Shown here one piece after another: positions 42,764 to 51,167 of a stretch of 64,000 bases of DNA (positions are counted from its first letter, which is position 1; every line of letters begins with the position of its first letter). The DNA is taken from contig NZ_JAGGDJ010000024.1 of the NCBI RefSeq assembly GCF_017652985.1, positions 16,485 to 80,484 on the forward strand, read 5' to 3'. The notes under the pieces are model-generated. The model had not been told where the DNA came from. It was given only the letters and a program-made list of their open reading frames with translations, and searched no databases. The stretch comes from Paenibacillus artemisiicola. GTDB taxonomy: Bacteria > Bacillota > Bacilli > Paenibacillales > Paenibacillaceae. A program made the translations under genes and the position numbers.

Positions 42764-43625
42764 TGCGTTTCCCCCAAACTTCCAGTAATTTGCGGATCAC
42801 GTAGATGGAAATGAACGTCGCGATCGAAGCCAGCAGCGCGACCGCCGAAGCGTAGCCGCTTTGCAGGTTCGAGAACGCCTGCTTGAAAATCTCCATCTGC
42901 CACGTATTCGTGGCGTTGCCCGGTCCGCCGCCGGTCAACTGGTACACCTCGGTGAAAATCCCGAACGTCACGCCGAACGCCAAAATGAGCGTCGTGTAGA
43001 GCGACGGGTAGAGCAGCGGCAGCGTAATGCGCCAGAACCGCTGGCTGTCCTTGACGCCGTCGATGGCGGCCGCCTCGTACACTTCCTTGTCGATGCTCTC
43101 GAGGCCGGACGTGATGATGAGCGCGTAATAGCCCGTGAACTTCCACGCCAGGATGAGGCCGACGATCATAAGCGCCGTGAACGGCGTGCCGAGCCAGTCG
43201 ATGTCGAGGCCGATGCTCCGCAGCGCGGTATTGACCGGGCTCGTATACGACAGCAGGCCTTTGACGATCAGCGCCGAGACGACGCCGGAGCTCAGGTACG
43301 GCAGGAAGAAGCCGATCAGGAACAAGCCCTTGAACCGCTGCAAGCCGTGGACGAGCACGGCGACGCCGACGGCGAGCGCCGTCACGATCGGCACGAAGAT
43401 GAGCATGAACCGGTACGTGTTCCAGAACGCCGCGTGAACGCTAGGCGACTGAAGCGCATCCGTGAAGTTGCTGATGCCTTTGAAGTTGAATACCGGCTTG
43501 ATCAGGTTCCAGTCCGTGAAGGAGAGGAAGAACGTCCAGATCAGCGGGATGAAGAAGAAGACGACGGAATAAATCAGATAAGGGCTGGTGAAGAGCCAGC
43601 CCAATCTGTTGTTTCGTTGGTCCAT
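42750..43625 (-). CDS. MalF-type sugar ABC transporter permease
   Basis: A 291-residue permease. TM segments include LFTSPYLIYSVVFFFIPLIW and VALLASIATFISIYVIRKLL; the EAA loop is IDKEVYEAAAIDGVKDSQRF (about 182-201). AAGGGGG precedes the ATG, 13 bases after the binding-protein stop. A dedicated ATPase is absent, so it probably shares an MsmX-type ATPase. Confidence 0.95.
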   Translation of the reverse strand: MDQRNNRLGWLFTSPYLIYSVVFFFIPLIWTFFLSFTDWNLIKPVFNFKGISNFTDALQSPSVHAAFWNTYRFMLIFVPIVTALAVGVAVLVHGLQRFKGLFLIGFFLPYLSSGVVSALIVKGLLSYTSPVNTALRSIGLDIDWLGTPFTALMIVGLILAWKFTGYYALIITSGLESIDKEVYEAAAIDGVKDSQRFWRITLPLLYPSLYTTLILAFGVTFGIFTEVYQLTGGGPGNATNTWQMEIFKQAFSNLQSGYASAVALLASIATFISIYVIRKLLEVWGKRNGWV

Positions 43626-43638
43626 GATGGAATCCCCC

Positions 43639-44985
43639 TTATTTCAGGGCTTTCTCGAGCGCAGCCTTCATCGCTGCCCATCCTTCCGCAGGGGCGATTT
43701 CGCCTTTGACGACCTTGTTGAACGCTTCGGATCCGATGATCGTCTGCAGGTCGTTGTATTTGGCGTTGTCCATCGGCGGGATGGCGTTCGGCACGTTTTC
43801 CGCGTAAGGCTTCAGCTGCGGGTTCGCGTCGAGGATCGGCTTGAAAGCTTCGTTCGCGGACAGGTCGTCGCGCGCCGGCGGCAGGTTCGTGTCCTTGAAC
43901 CATTTCGCGTCGTTCGCGGCATCGCTGTATACCCATTTAATGAAGCCGACCGCGGCTTCCTGCTGCGCCTTCGACGCGGACGCGTACACCACGAGGCCTT
44001 TCGTGTCGGCGAACGTTTTGCTTTGGGCCGGGTCGACGCCGTCCGGTACCGGCGGCATGCTCAGCGTGTACGTGTCGTTGTACTTCAGGTTCGGGTACTT
44101 CTGCGCCCACGTCGTGAACGTCCAAGGGCCTACGTCCGTAAAGATGCCGACGCCGTTCTCGAACGGATCCGTCGCTTGGCGGGCCAGCAGGCCTTTCTCC
44201 TTGCGCAGGTCGTCGACGAAGGTCAGCACTTGCTCGCCGGCTTTCTGATCGCCCGTGAAGGAGCTGCCTTCAATGAACTTATTGCCGTTCGATGCCGCGT
44301 CATACAGCATGTAGAAGTCGAACCAGCGCTTCCATGCCGTCGGATCCGCGAGGTCCGCCTTGGCCCAGAGGTATTTTTTGTCGCCGTATTTGGCTTTCAG
44401 CTTCTTCGTCACCTCGAGCACTTCGCTGTAGGTCTTCGGCGGCGCGTCGTAGCCGAGCTCCTTCAGCGTGTCGAGGCGCCAGCCGAACAGCATCGCGTTG
44501 GAGTAGATCGGCAGTACGTATTGATGGCCGTCCGCGAACTTCCACGGCTCGATCGTCTTCGACATGTCGCGGCTCGCGATGACGTCGGAGAAGCCGGCGA
44601 TCGTATCGAGCGGCACGAGCGCTTGGCTGTCGGCCAGCTGCGCCGCGAAGCCGCGGTTGATGTTCTCGGACATCGTCGGCGCGCTCTTCGCAGCGATCGC
44701 CGCTTGAATGCCCGCTTCGGACGTCGGCGATTCCTTCATCGCGCTGACGTTGATTTTTACTTTATCGTTGACCGCCTGGTAGGCTTTCGCCATCTCGGTC
44801 CAGTAAGCTTGCTGAGTCGGGTTCGGCGCCGCCCAAAACTCGATCGTCGTGACCCCGCCCGCATTGGCGTTGTTGCCGCCTGCGTTGCCGCTGTTGTTCG
44901 TCGCCGTGCCTTGGCCCGTCGAGCAAGCCGACAGCAGTACGGCTGAAAGCGCAACCACCGATAGTGCCGAAGTTTTCTTTTTCAT
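43639..44985 (-). CDS. Extracellular sugar-binding lipoprotein
   Basis: A 448-residue family-1 solute-binding protein. Lipobox VLLSACSTGQG, then an Asn/Gly-rich linker, and binding-fold signatures TTIEFWAAPNPTQQAYWTEM, WKFADGHQYVLPIYSNAMLF and VIPF-like hinge segments; the end is AEGWAAMKAALEKALK. It delivers an oligosaccharide, here probably mannosides, to the two following permeases. GGAGGGG precedes the ATG and the promoter TTGACT-17-CATAAT is at 45074-45102. It is preceded by several LacI-type half-sites. Confidence 0.94.
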   Translation of the reverse strand: MKKKTSALSVVALSAVLLSACSTGQGTATNNSGNAGGNNANAGGVTTIEFWAAPNPTQQAYWTEMAKAYQAVNDKVKINVSAMKESPTSEAGIQAAIAAKSAPTMSENINRGFAAQLADSQALVPLDTIAGFSDVIASRDMSKTIEPWKFADGHQYVLPIYSNAMLFGWRLDTLKELGYDAPPKTYSEVLEVTKKLKAKYGDKKYLWAKADLADPTAWKRWFDFYMLYDAASNGNKFIEGSSFTGDQKAGEQVLTFVDDLRKEKGLLARQATDPFENGVGIFTDVGPWTFTTWAQKYPNLKYNDTYTLSMPPVPDGVDPAQSKTFADTKGLVVYASASKAQQEAAVGFIKWVYSDAANDAKWFKDTNLPPARDDLSANEAFKPILDANPQLKPYAENVPNAIPPMDNAKYNDLQTIIGSEAFNKVVKGEIAPAEGWAAMKAALEKALK

Positions 44986-45041
44986 ATTACGTGCCCCTCC
45001 ATGCTGTGATTGTAATGAAGATTAGACAAAATCATGCGATT

Positions 45042-45175
45042 TGTAACCTGACAAGTAACGTGAGAACGCTTTTATTATGCTCCTAGTCATCAACTTAGTC
45101 AAGTGACAAATTTTAATGTAACCGTTTAATAGATTTTGTGGTAATGTTAATAATGTAGATTGTAACGTTACAGAA
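45042..45175. promoter_or_regulatory. Cluster of GTTAC/GTAAC elements (LacI-type operators)
   Basis: A perfect palindrome TGTAACGTTACA (45161-45172) with a central CG, as in LacI-family operators, plus related elements TGTAACCGTTTAAT (45118-45131), AAGTAACGTGAG (45052-45063) and TTGTAACCTGAC (45040-45051). They flank the importer promoter on both sides. The 322-base gap otherwise holds only the two divergent promoters. Confidence 0.65.
45074..45102 (-). promoter_or_regulatory. Sigma-A promoter of the importer operon
   Basis: TTGACT (minus strand, 45097-45102) and CATAAT (45074-45079) are 17 bases apart; the start point near 45067 lies among the GTTAC elements. Confidence 0.7.
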
Positions 45176-45218
45176 CAACGGCGGAACGCCCGTCCCCTAG
45201 CTTCGATCGCCGCTCCCC

Positions 45219-45248
45219 TTGACAATCCCTCGCGAAATTGGGAACAAT
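45219..45248 (+). promoter_or_regulatory. Promoter of the LacI regulator gene
   Basis: A perfect TTGACA (45219-45224) and AACAAT (45243-45248) are 18 bases apart, 59 bases before the TTG start. Confidence 0.55.
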
Positions 45249-45307
45249 GAAGATGAAACGGTCCATTCCGCTCCTTCGGAAACGGACCGGCAACGGAGGT
45301 TATTCGA

Positions 45308-46339
45308 TTGAGAACGAAAGTGACGATGCAGGACGTGGCCGACAAGCTTAATCTGTCCAAAAATTCCGTTTCCCAAGCATTGACCGGCAAACCCGGGGTC
45401 AGCGAGGAAACGCGGCGCCTCATCGTGCGGACGGCGGCCGAAATGGGCTATACGTACGCCAAGCGGCAGGCAGCCGAAGACGCTCCTTCGCGGACGGGTT
45501 CCAAGCGTACCGTTGCCCTCATCGCCTCGGATTATGCCTTCTCCATGAAAAGTTTTTTCGGCGACATTTATTTGAGCATCGATAAAGAATTGAACCGCAG
45601 GGGCTACGGTCTCGTCATCCAATCCATCAGCCCGGAGCAGGCGGCTTCGCTCGCGCTCCCCTCCTTCCTGCAGGACCGTTCCGTCGACGGCGTGCTGATC
45701 CTCTCGCACATTACGACGCCTTACATTCAGGCCGTCCTGAACACCGGCATTCCCGCGGTGCTGATCGACCATCACCATCCCGCGCTGCAGGCGGATACCA
45801 TCCTGACCAACAACCGCTTCAGCGGATATGAAGCGATTCGCCATCTGGCCGAGCTCGGCCACCGCGATATCGGCTTCATGGGCAACATCCGGCTGTCGCC
45901 GAGCTATTACGAGCGGCTCGAGGGCATGCGGCTCGCGGCGTTCGAATTCGGGCTCGAGCTGCGGGAGCCGTGGCTGATCACGGACGCCGCCGAGGACAGC
46001 GAGAGCGTGCGCGACCGGATCAAGGCGCTGCCCGCGCTGCCGACGGCCTGGTTCTGCATCAACGACGGCTTCGGCTTCATGGTCACCTCGGCGCTGCAGC
46101 AGCTTGGCATTCGAGTGCCGGAGGACGTCTCCATCGTCAGCTTCGACAATGGGTACTTGTCCCGGCTGGCGACGCCGCCGACGACGACGATGGACGTCAA
46201 TCTCCCGCTCTACGCGGAATGCGCCGTCGAGCGGCTGTTCGGCCGGATGGACGACCCGGAGCAGCCGATGACGGAGACGCTGCTGCCGACGTCGCTGCTC
46301 GTGCGGGCTTCGACCGGGCCGGCGCCGGCGGGCCGCTGA
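45308..46339 (+). CDS. LacI family transcriptional regulator
   Basis: A 343-residue regulator. The HTH is VTMQDVADKLNLSKNSVSQAL (about 5-25) followed by the hinge helix, then a periplasmic-binding-protein-like effector domain (TVALIASDYAFSM, DGVLILSHIT, GHRDIGFMGNIRLSPSYYERLEG, FCINDGFGFMV). The TTG start has CGGAGG 8 bases upstream. It is divergent from the importer-DUF1861-GH130 operon and almost certainly represses it through the CG-centred palindrome at 45161-45172. Confidence 0.95.
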   Translation: MRTKVTMQDVADKLNLSKNSVSQALTGKPGVSEETRRLIVRTAAEMGYTYAKRQAAEDAPSRTGSKRTVALIASDYAFSMKSFFGDIYLSIDKELNRRGYGLVIQSISPEQAASLALPSFLQDRSVDGVLILSHITTPYIQAVLNTGIPAVLIDHHHPALQADTILTNNRFSGYEAIRHLAELGHRDIGFMGNIRLSPSYYERLEGMRLAAFEFGLELREPWLITDAAEDSESVRDRIKALPALPTAWFCINDGFGFMVTSALQQLGIRVPEDVSIVSFDNGYLSRLATPPTTTMDVNLPLYAECAVERLFGRMDDPEQPMTETLLPTSLLVRASTGPAPAGR

Positions 46340-46406
46340 GCGGCGGCTGCGGCGGCGGCCGGTTCTATCGCGCATGCCGACGGAACCAATGCGCTTGGCA
46401 CGACAA

Positions 46407-46454
46407 AAAGGAGCGGTCCGCGATCATCCGAAGATGACCGCGGACCGCTCCTTT
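46407..46454. terminator. Bidirectional terminator between LacI and epimerase genes
   Basis: AAAGGAGCGGTCCGCG (46407-46422) pairs perfectly with CGCGGACCGCTCCTTT (46439-46454), with an inner TCATC/GATGA stem and flanking A and T runs. Confidence 0.92.
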
Positions 46455-46470
46455 GTTTGCGAGCCGCCGT

Positions 46471-47340
46471 TTATTTGAAATACGTCGCGAGATGCGCCGC
46501 CGCCTTCACGATGCCTTCGCGCTCCTTCTCGATCGAGCCCCAGAAGCGGTGGTCTTCCAGCTCGATGCTGACCGCGCCTGAGTAGCCGAGCCGATCCAGA
46601 CGAACGGCGACCTTGCGCCATTCGACGTCGCCGTGGCCCGGAATCGTGTAGCGCCAGGAGCCTTCGGAGAAGCCGTACTTCTCGCCGAACGTCGATTGCA
46701 GCACGCCGCACTCGTACAGCTCGTCATGCAGGATTTCCGTGTCCTTGCCGTGCACGTGGTTGACGCGCTCGCCGAACTCCTGCAGCGCCCGGATGTAGTC
46801 GATGCCGAGGCGCACGAGGTGCGACGGGTCGTAGTTCAGGCCGAAGTGCTTCGACGGAATCGCTTCGAACATCGCCCGCCACATCTCCGGCGTGCAGCCG
46901 AGCGTCGCGTAATGCGGCGCCGGTCCCGGCCAGCCCTCGATGGCGATGTAGATGCCCTGCTGCTCGGCGTGGCGCACGATCTCGGGGAACGTCTCCTTCC
47001 AGATCGCGAAGCCTTCCTTGCGCGGCAGCGTATGGTCTTCCGGCACGAGGCACATGAACAGGACGCGTCCGCCCAGCGCGGCGATATCCGACATTTCCTT
47101 CTTCGCCGCTTCCACCGCGTCCGCGCGGGTCGCCTCGTTGCGGCTCAGCAGCTTGGCCGTATGCTTGGCGTCGACGGAGCCGATGCCGAGTCCGTTCGCT
47201 TCCAGCGCCGACTTCCACTCCGGCGTCAGCCGCGGAATGTCCAGCACCTCCAACCCGGCGCCGGCCGCCCATTTCGCCGTATTTTCAATTCCTTCCGCGC
47301 CGATTTTCGGCGGAATTCGCATCCCCAATTTGACATTCAT
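46471..47340 (-). CDS. Sugar phosphate isomerase/epimerase (xylose-isomerase-like TIM barrel)
   Basis: A 289-residue TIM barrel of the AP-endonuclease-2 superfamily. Metal-binding stretches are IYIAIEGWPGPAPHYATLG (Glu), FGLNYDPSHLVRLGIDYI (Asp/His), RVNHVHGKDTEI (His) and GAVSIELEDHRFWGS (Glu). Likely interconverts a keto sugar. GAGGAGGAAG before the ATG is a strong site. It is transcribed alone from a TATAAT at 47421-47426. It lies next to a ribose-type importer that faces the same way, so the two may serve one pathway. Confidence 0.92.
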   Translation of the reverse strand: MNVKLGMRIPPKIGAEGIENTAKWAAGAGLEVLDIPRLTPEWKSALEANGLGIGSVDAKHTAKLLSRNEATRADAVEAAKKEMSDIAALGGRVLFMCLVPEDHTLPRKEGFAIWKETFPEIVRHAEQQGIYIAIEGWPGPAPHYATLGCTPEMWRAMFEAIPSKHFGLNYDPSHLVRLGIDYIRALQEFGERVNHVHGKDTEILHDELYECGVLQSTFGEKYGFSEGSWRYTIPGHGDVEWRKVAVRLDRLGYSGAVSIELEDHRFWGSIEKEREGIVKAAAHLATYFK

Positions 47341-47708
47341 GCCGTAACTTCCTCCTCGAAAATAATGAAGTGTCGTAGCGTGCGATTCATGCGTCCTTGC
47401 GTTCCTTCGATGACACCTCGATTATAAAATATTTTCGCGTCGAAATTGGGCTTTGGCGGAATCTTGCAGGTTGCGAAAAAACGACAAATTGCTTGAAAGC
47501 GCGATGCCGCTTGGGACGGGCCGGGCATAGGCATTCCGCGACGCCATGAAAGCGTTGTCGCCGTTTTGGAACAATCGCGGCCGGCAACCGCGGAGACTTG
47601 GCGGTTCAAGCGCCCGAGGCGCATGAATATCCACATGCTGGGAACCCTACTGACGCAGGAGCAAAAGGAATCTACGCGGCAGCGGCGGAGGGAAAGGACC
47701 CGACTTCG
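47341..47708. other. Intergenic region between epimerase and CBO0543 genes
   Basis: About 370 bases. It contains the epimerase -10 box (TATAAT on the minus strand, 47421-47426) next to an AAAATATTTT palindrome, then GC-rich leader for the plus-strand membrane-protein gene. A 34-codon frame at 47625-47729 was considered and not accepted. No further structure was found. Confidence 0.4.
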
Positions 47709-48266
47709 ATGGCAAACGAAGAACTGAATGACATTGTCGACAAAAACACCGCGCAAATCCAGGATTTGATCAACGAGAAAGTCCGGCTGTGGTACGACAT
47801 CACGCTCTTCTCCGCATACTGGTGGTTCGATCTGGCGCTCTCCGTTTTGCCTTGGGTGCTCTGGCTCGTGCTCCGGAAACGGGAGAGCGAAGACCGCCTG
47901 CTCTATGGGGGGCTGTTCATCATGACCGCGGCCGTGATTCTCGATATCCTGGGCGACCAGCTCGGACTCTGGTATTACCGCTATAATCTGATCCCCATCG
48001 TGCCCTCCTACTTCCCGTGGGACATGACGCTGATGCCCGTAACGGTGATGTTCCTGCTGCAGATCAAACCGGCGTTCAATCCGTACGTCAAAGCGCTAGT
48101 CTTCGCGCTGGCCACCTCGTATATTGGCGAACCGATCTTCCGGTGGATGCAAGTCTACGTCATGTCGCATTGGGAGTACTATTACTCCGTGCCCATCCAA
48201 GTCGTGCTGTACCTGACGGCGCATTACATGACGAGGCGAAACCGATACGATCCGCTGGTCGCGTGA
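47709..48266 (+). CDS. CBO0543 family integral membrane protein
   Basis: A 185-residue protein of the CBO0543 family, uncharacterised Firmicute membrane proteins. After an acidic N-terminus there are five or so TM helices. Signatures are SYFPWDMTLMPVTVMFLLQI (about 99-118) and GEPIFRWMQVYVMSHWEYYY (about 139-158), with conserved Pro, Trp and Glu in the membrane. The ATG at 47709 is preceded by GGAGGGAAAGG, somewhat distant. Transcribed alone and ended by a bidirectional terminator. Function unknown. Confidence 0.8.
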   Translation: MANEELNDIVDKNTAQIQDLINEKVRLWYDITLFSAYWWFDLALSVLPWVLWLVLRKRESEDRLLYGGLFIMTAAVILDILGDQLGLWYYRYNLIPIVPSYFPWDMTLMPVTVMFLLQIKPAFNPYVKALVFALATSYIGEPIFRWMQVYVMSHWEYYYSVPIQVVLYLTAHYMTRRNRYDPLVA

Positions 48267-48318
48267 GCGGACGCGCCTTGCCTGCGCGGTTCAATTCCCT
48301 TCAACCGCAAACGCGAAA

Positions 48319-48351
48319 AAACAGCCCGGACCATTAGGTTCCGGGCTGTTT
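48319..48351. terminator. Bidirectional terminator after the CBO0543 gene
   Basis: AAACAGCCCGG (48319-48329) pairs with CCGGGCTGTTT (48341-48351); it also closes the importer operon on the minus strand. Confidence 0.88.
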
Positions 48352-48363
48352 CTCGCGGAAGCG

Positions 48364-49350
48364 TCAATTCTTCTTGCGGGTCAGGTGGATGAACGTCACC
48401 GCGAGCGCCAGCACGAGCACCGCGCCTTTGATGATGTCCGTCGTGTAGTATTCCACGTTCAGCATCGTCATGCCGTTGACCAGCACGCCGATCAGGACCG
48501 CGCCGAAGAACGTGCCGATAATGTTCGGACGCCCCGCGCCGAAGACGGAGTAGCCGACGAACACCGCCGCGACGGCCTCCATGAGCATCGGCGAGCCGGC
48601 GTCGACCTGGCCGTTGCCGACGCGGGCCGCGAACAGGATGCCGCCGATGGCCGCGAGCACGCCGGACGCGACGTATGCGTACGTGCGGACGCGCTTGACG
48701 CGCAGGCCGGACAGGCGGGCTGCTTCCTCGTTGCCGCCCATCATGATCATTTGCCGGCCGAGCCGGGTGTACTTGAAGAACAGATGCGCCGCGACGACCG
48801 CGATGATCATCAGCACGACGGGGAACGGCACGCCGAGCAGCTTGCCTTGGCCGATCCACAGAAATTCCTTCGTCATGACGCCCGGCGCCTTCGTGCCGTC
48901 CTGCATCTGCATGTTGCTGTAGATGGAGTAGCCCTTGGTGTACGTCTTGTGCACGCCGCTGACGATATACATGACGGCCAGCGTGGCGAGCAGGTCCGGA
49001 ATCCGGATCTTGACGATCAGGAACGCGTTGATGAGGCCGACGATCGCGCCGAAGACGAGCGGAATGACGATGACGAGCACTAGCGGCAGCTGGTACCAGA
49101 CCATCAGCGTCGCCGACAGCACGGTCGCGAGCGAGACCGTCGAACCGACGGACAGGTCGAAGCCGTCGACCGTGAGCGAGATCGTCACGCCGATCGCGAC
49201 GAACGTCACGATGGAGATGGAACGCAAAATATCCGCCAGGTTGTTGTACGTGAAGAAGTATTCATTATAAAGCGAAAAGAACAGCAGGACGACGCCGATG
49301 AAAATGATCGCCCCGTACTTGAACGAAAACTGCAGCAGCCGATTGTTCAC
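48364..49350 (-). CDS. RbsC-type sugar ABC transporter permease
   Basis: A 328-residue permease of the BPD_transp_2 family with about ten TM helices. The signatures are VGVTISLTVDGFDLSVGSTVSLATVLSA-like (TVDGFDLSVGSTVSL), the GLINAFLIVKIRIPDLLATLA block and GGILFAARVGNGQVDAG. The GTG start overlaps the ATPase stop by four bases (GTGA) and has GGAGGA 6 bases upstream, so it is translationally coupled. Third gene of a ribose/galactose-type importer. Confidence 0.95.
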   Translation of the reverse strand: MNNRLLQFSFKYGAIIFIGVVLLFFSLYNEYFFTYNNLADILRSISIVTFVAIGVTISLTVDGFDLSVGSTVSLATVLSATLMVWYQLPLVLVIVIPLVFGAIVGLINAFLIVKIRIPDLLATLAVMYIVSGVHKTYTKGYSIYSNMQMQDGTKAPGVMTKEFLWIGQGKLLGVPFPVVLMIIAVVAAHLFFKYTRLGRQMIMMGGNEEAARLSGLRVKRVRTYAYVASGVLAAIGGILFAARVGNGQVDAGSPMLMEAVAAVFVGYSVFGAGRPNIIGTFFGAVLIGVLVNGMTMLNVEYYTTDIIKGAVLVLALAVTFIHLTRKKN

Positions 49351-50879
49351 GCCAAATCCTCCTTACCCGCACTCGCATAATAAAGCAAATCTTCCTGGGT
49401 CGCTTCGCCGCGCCCGAACTCGCGCACGATCTCGCCGTCGCACAGGACGAGAATCCGGTCCGCCAGCCCCAGCGCTTCGGCGAATTCGCAGGTCAAATAC
49501 AAGATGCCTTTGCCTTGCTGCGCCAGTTCCCCGATGATCCGGAAAATGTCGCGCTTCGCGCCGACGTCGACGCCCTTGGTCGGTTCGTCGAACACGAACA
49601 CGCTCGCGTCCGTGCTCGTCCACTTGCCGATCGCGACCTTCTGCTGGTTGCCGCCGCTCAGGAACGCCGTCGCGATGTCGGGTCTGGACGCCTTGATGCC
49701 GAGCCGCGCGATGGCGCCGTCGGCGTGGCGCTTCTCCTTCGCGCCGGAGATAAAGCCGAACCGGCTGAGCGAGCGCAGGATCGGAAGGCTGAGGTTATGC
49801 AGCACGGATTCCCGGACGAGGATGCCCTCCTTGCGCCGTTCCTCGGGCACGAGCACGATCCCCGCCGCCACGCCGTCCGCCGGCGAGCGGGGCGCGACGC
49901 GCTTGCCGCCGACCGCGATGGTGCCCTTCTCCGCGACGTCCGCGCCGAAGAGCAGGCGGGACAGCTCCGTCTTGCCGGCGCCGACGAGCCCGACGACGGC
50001 GACGATCTCGCCGCTGCGCACGGTCAGGTCGACGCCGCGCACGCGCCGGCCCGCCGCGAGCCCGCGGGTCTCGAGCAGCGGCCCGCCGATCGTCGCCTCG
50101 AGCTTCGGATACTCCTCCTCGAAGCTCTTGCCGAGCATCGCGCGGATGACGTCGCCGGCGTTCGTCGCGTCCGCGGACTCGTTCATGACGACGGCGCCGT
50201 CGCGCATGACCGTGATCCGGTCGCTGACCCGGAACACCTCCGGCAGCCGGTGGGAGATGAAGACGATGCCGATGCCCGCCGCCTTCAGCCCGTCCATGAG
50301 GCCGAACAGCCGCTCCGCCTCCTCCATGCTAAGCGGGGCCGTCGGCTCGTCGAGAATGACGAACTTGGCTTCCTGGGCGAACAGCCGCGCGATCAGCACG
50401 AGCTGCTTCTCCGCCAGCGTCAGCTCGGCCACGCTGCGATGCACGTCGATCTGCAGGCCGAGCTTCGCGAGCACCTGCGCCGCTTCGTCGTTGAGCTTGC
50501 CCCACGAGATCCACTTGCTGCCCCCGGAGGCGGCCAACCGGTCAAGCATAATGTTCTCCGCGACGCTCAAATGCTGCACGAGCGACGTGTCGACCTCCTG
50601 GTAGACGCAGTGGATGCCGCTCTTCTTCGCGTCCGCCGGCGACCGCACGGCCAGCGTCTCGCCGTCGATTCCGATCGTGCCTTCGTCGCCCTCGTAGGCG
50701 CCGGATAAGATTTTCATCAGCGTGCTCTTGCCCGCGCCGTTCGCGCCGAGGAGCGCGTGCACCTCGCCGCCGCGCAGCTCGAAATCGACGTTCTTCAGCG
50801 CCGCCACGCCCGCGAACGATTTGCCGATCCCGCTCATCCGCAGCACCCGCGCCGTCCGTACTGGCTGTCCAGAAACCAT
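49347..50879 (-). CDS. RbsA-type sugar ABC transporter ATP-binding protein
   Basis: A 510-residue tandem ATPase. First half: Walker A LLGANGAGKSTLMKIL (about 39-54) and Walker B FVILDEPTAPLS. Second half: degenerate Walker A VGLVGAGKTELSRLL and the signature FLSGGNQQKVAIGKW, with VFVFDEPTKGVDVG. It powers import of a pentose or similar sugar. The ATG at 50879 is 8 bases from AAAGGAG; the earlier ATG is too close. The gene is separated by 288 bases and a hairpin from the binding-protein gene, a usual way to give the binding protein higher expression. Confidence 0.95.
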   Translation of the reverse strand: MVSGQPVRTARVLRMSGIGKSFAGVAALKNVDFELRGGEVHALLGANGAGKSTLMKILSGAYEGDEGTIGIDGETLAVRSPADAKKSGIHCVYQEVDTSLVQHLSVAENIMLDRLAASGGSKWISWGKLNDEAAQVLAKLGLQIDVHRSVAELTLAEKQLVLIARLFAQEAKFVILDEPTAPLSMEEAERLFGLMDGLKAAGIGIVFISHRLPEVFRVSDRITVMRDGAVVMNESADATNAGDVIRAMLGKSFEEEYPKLEATIGGPLLETRGLAAGRRVRGVDLTVRSGEIVAVVGLVGAGKTELSRLLFGADVAEKGTIAVGGKRVAPRSPADGVAAGIVLVPEERRKEGILVRESVLHNLSLPILRSLSRFGFISGAKEKRHADGAIARLGIKASRPDIATAFLSGGNQQKVAIGKWTSTDASVFVFDEPTKGVDVGAKRDIFRIIGELAQQGKGILYLTCEFAEALGLADRILVLCDGEIVREFGRGEATQEDLLYYASAGKEDLA

Positions 50880-50978
50880 CCTCATTCTCCTTTCGCGCTT
50901 CGCTCAAATAATCAACTTGGTGAAAACCCGTGACCTGCGGTCGGTGTAGGTCTCCACTCGCTGTTGCAGCCGGATTTC

Positions 50979-50993
50979 TTTGATTAAATCAAA
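50979..50993. promoter_or_regulatory. TTTGATTAAATCAAA palindrome between importer genes
   Basis: A perfect 15-base palindrome in the 288-base gap between the binding-protein and ATPase genes, in an AT-rich patch. A longer-range inverted pair CGGTGTAG (50942-50949) / CTACACCG (51046-51053) encloses it. It could be a second operator or part of a leader structure. Confidence 0.4.
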
Positions 50994-51124
50994 CATTAAT
51001 AGGCTGAAATACGGCTACAAAGGCGACCGCTTGCGCTGTTCCGACTCTACACCGGCCTCCGGTCACTTTTTTCACCATGATGCATTATAAACCGCTAACA
51101 CTTCTATACCTTTAAACGCAGGAA

Positions 51125-51147
51125 ACGGCGCGGATTCCCCGCGCCGT
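51125..51147 (-). terminator. Intercistronic hairpin after the binding-protein gene
   Basis: ACGGCGCGG (51125-51133) pairs perfectly with CCGCGCCGT (51139-51147). The minus-strand transcript continues with TTTCC, giving partial termination or 3'-end protection. Confidence 0.65.
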
Positions 51148-51167
51148 GCCTGCTTGCAATTTCGTGC

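Noticed and set aside
47625..47729. A 34-codon frame (MNIHMLGTLLTQEQKEST...) before the CBO0543 gene
   Set aside because: Weak ribosome site, overlaps the accepted start, and the peptide has no leader-like or known features; kept out for lack of support.
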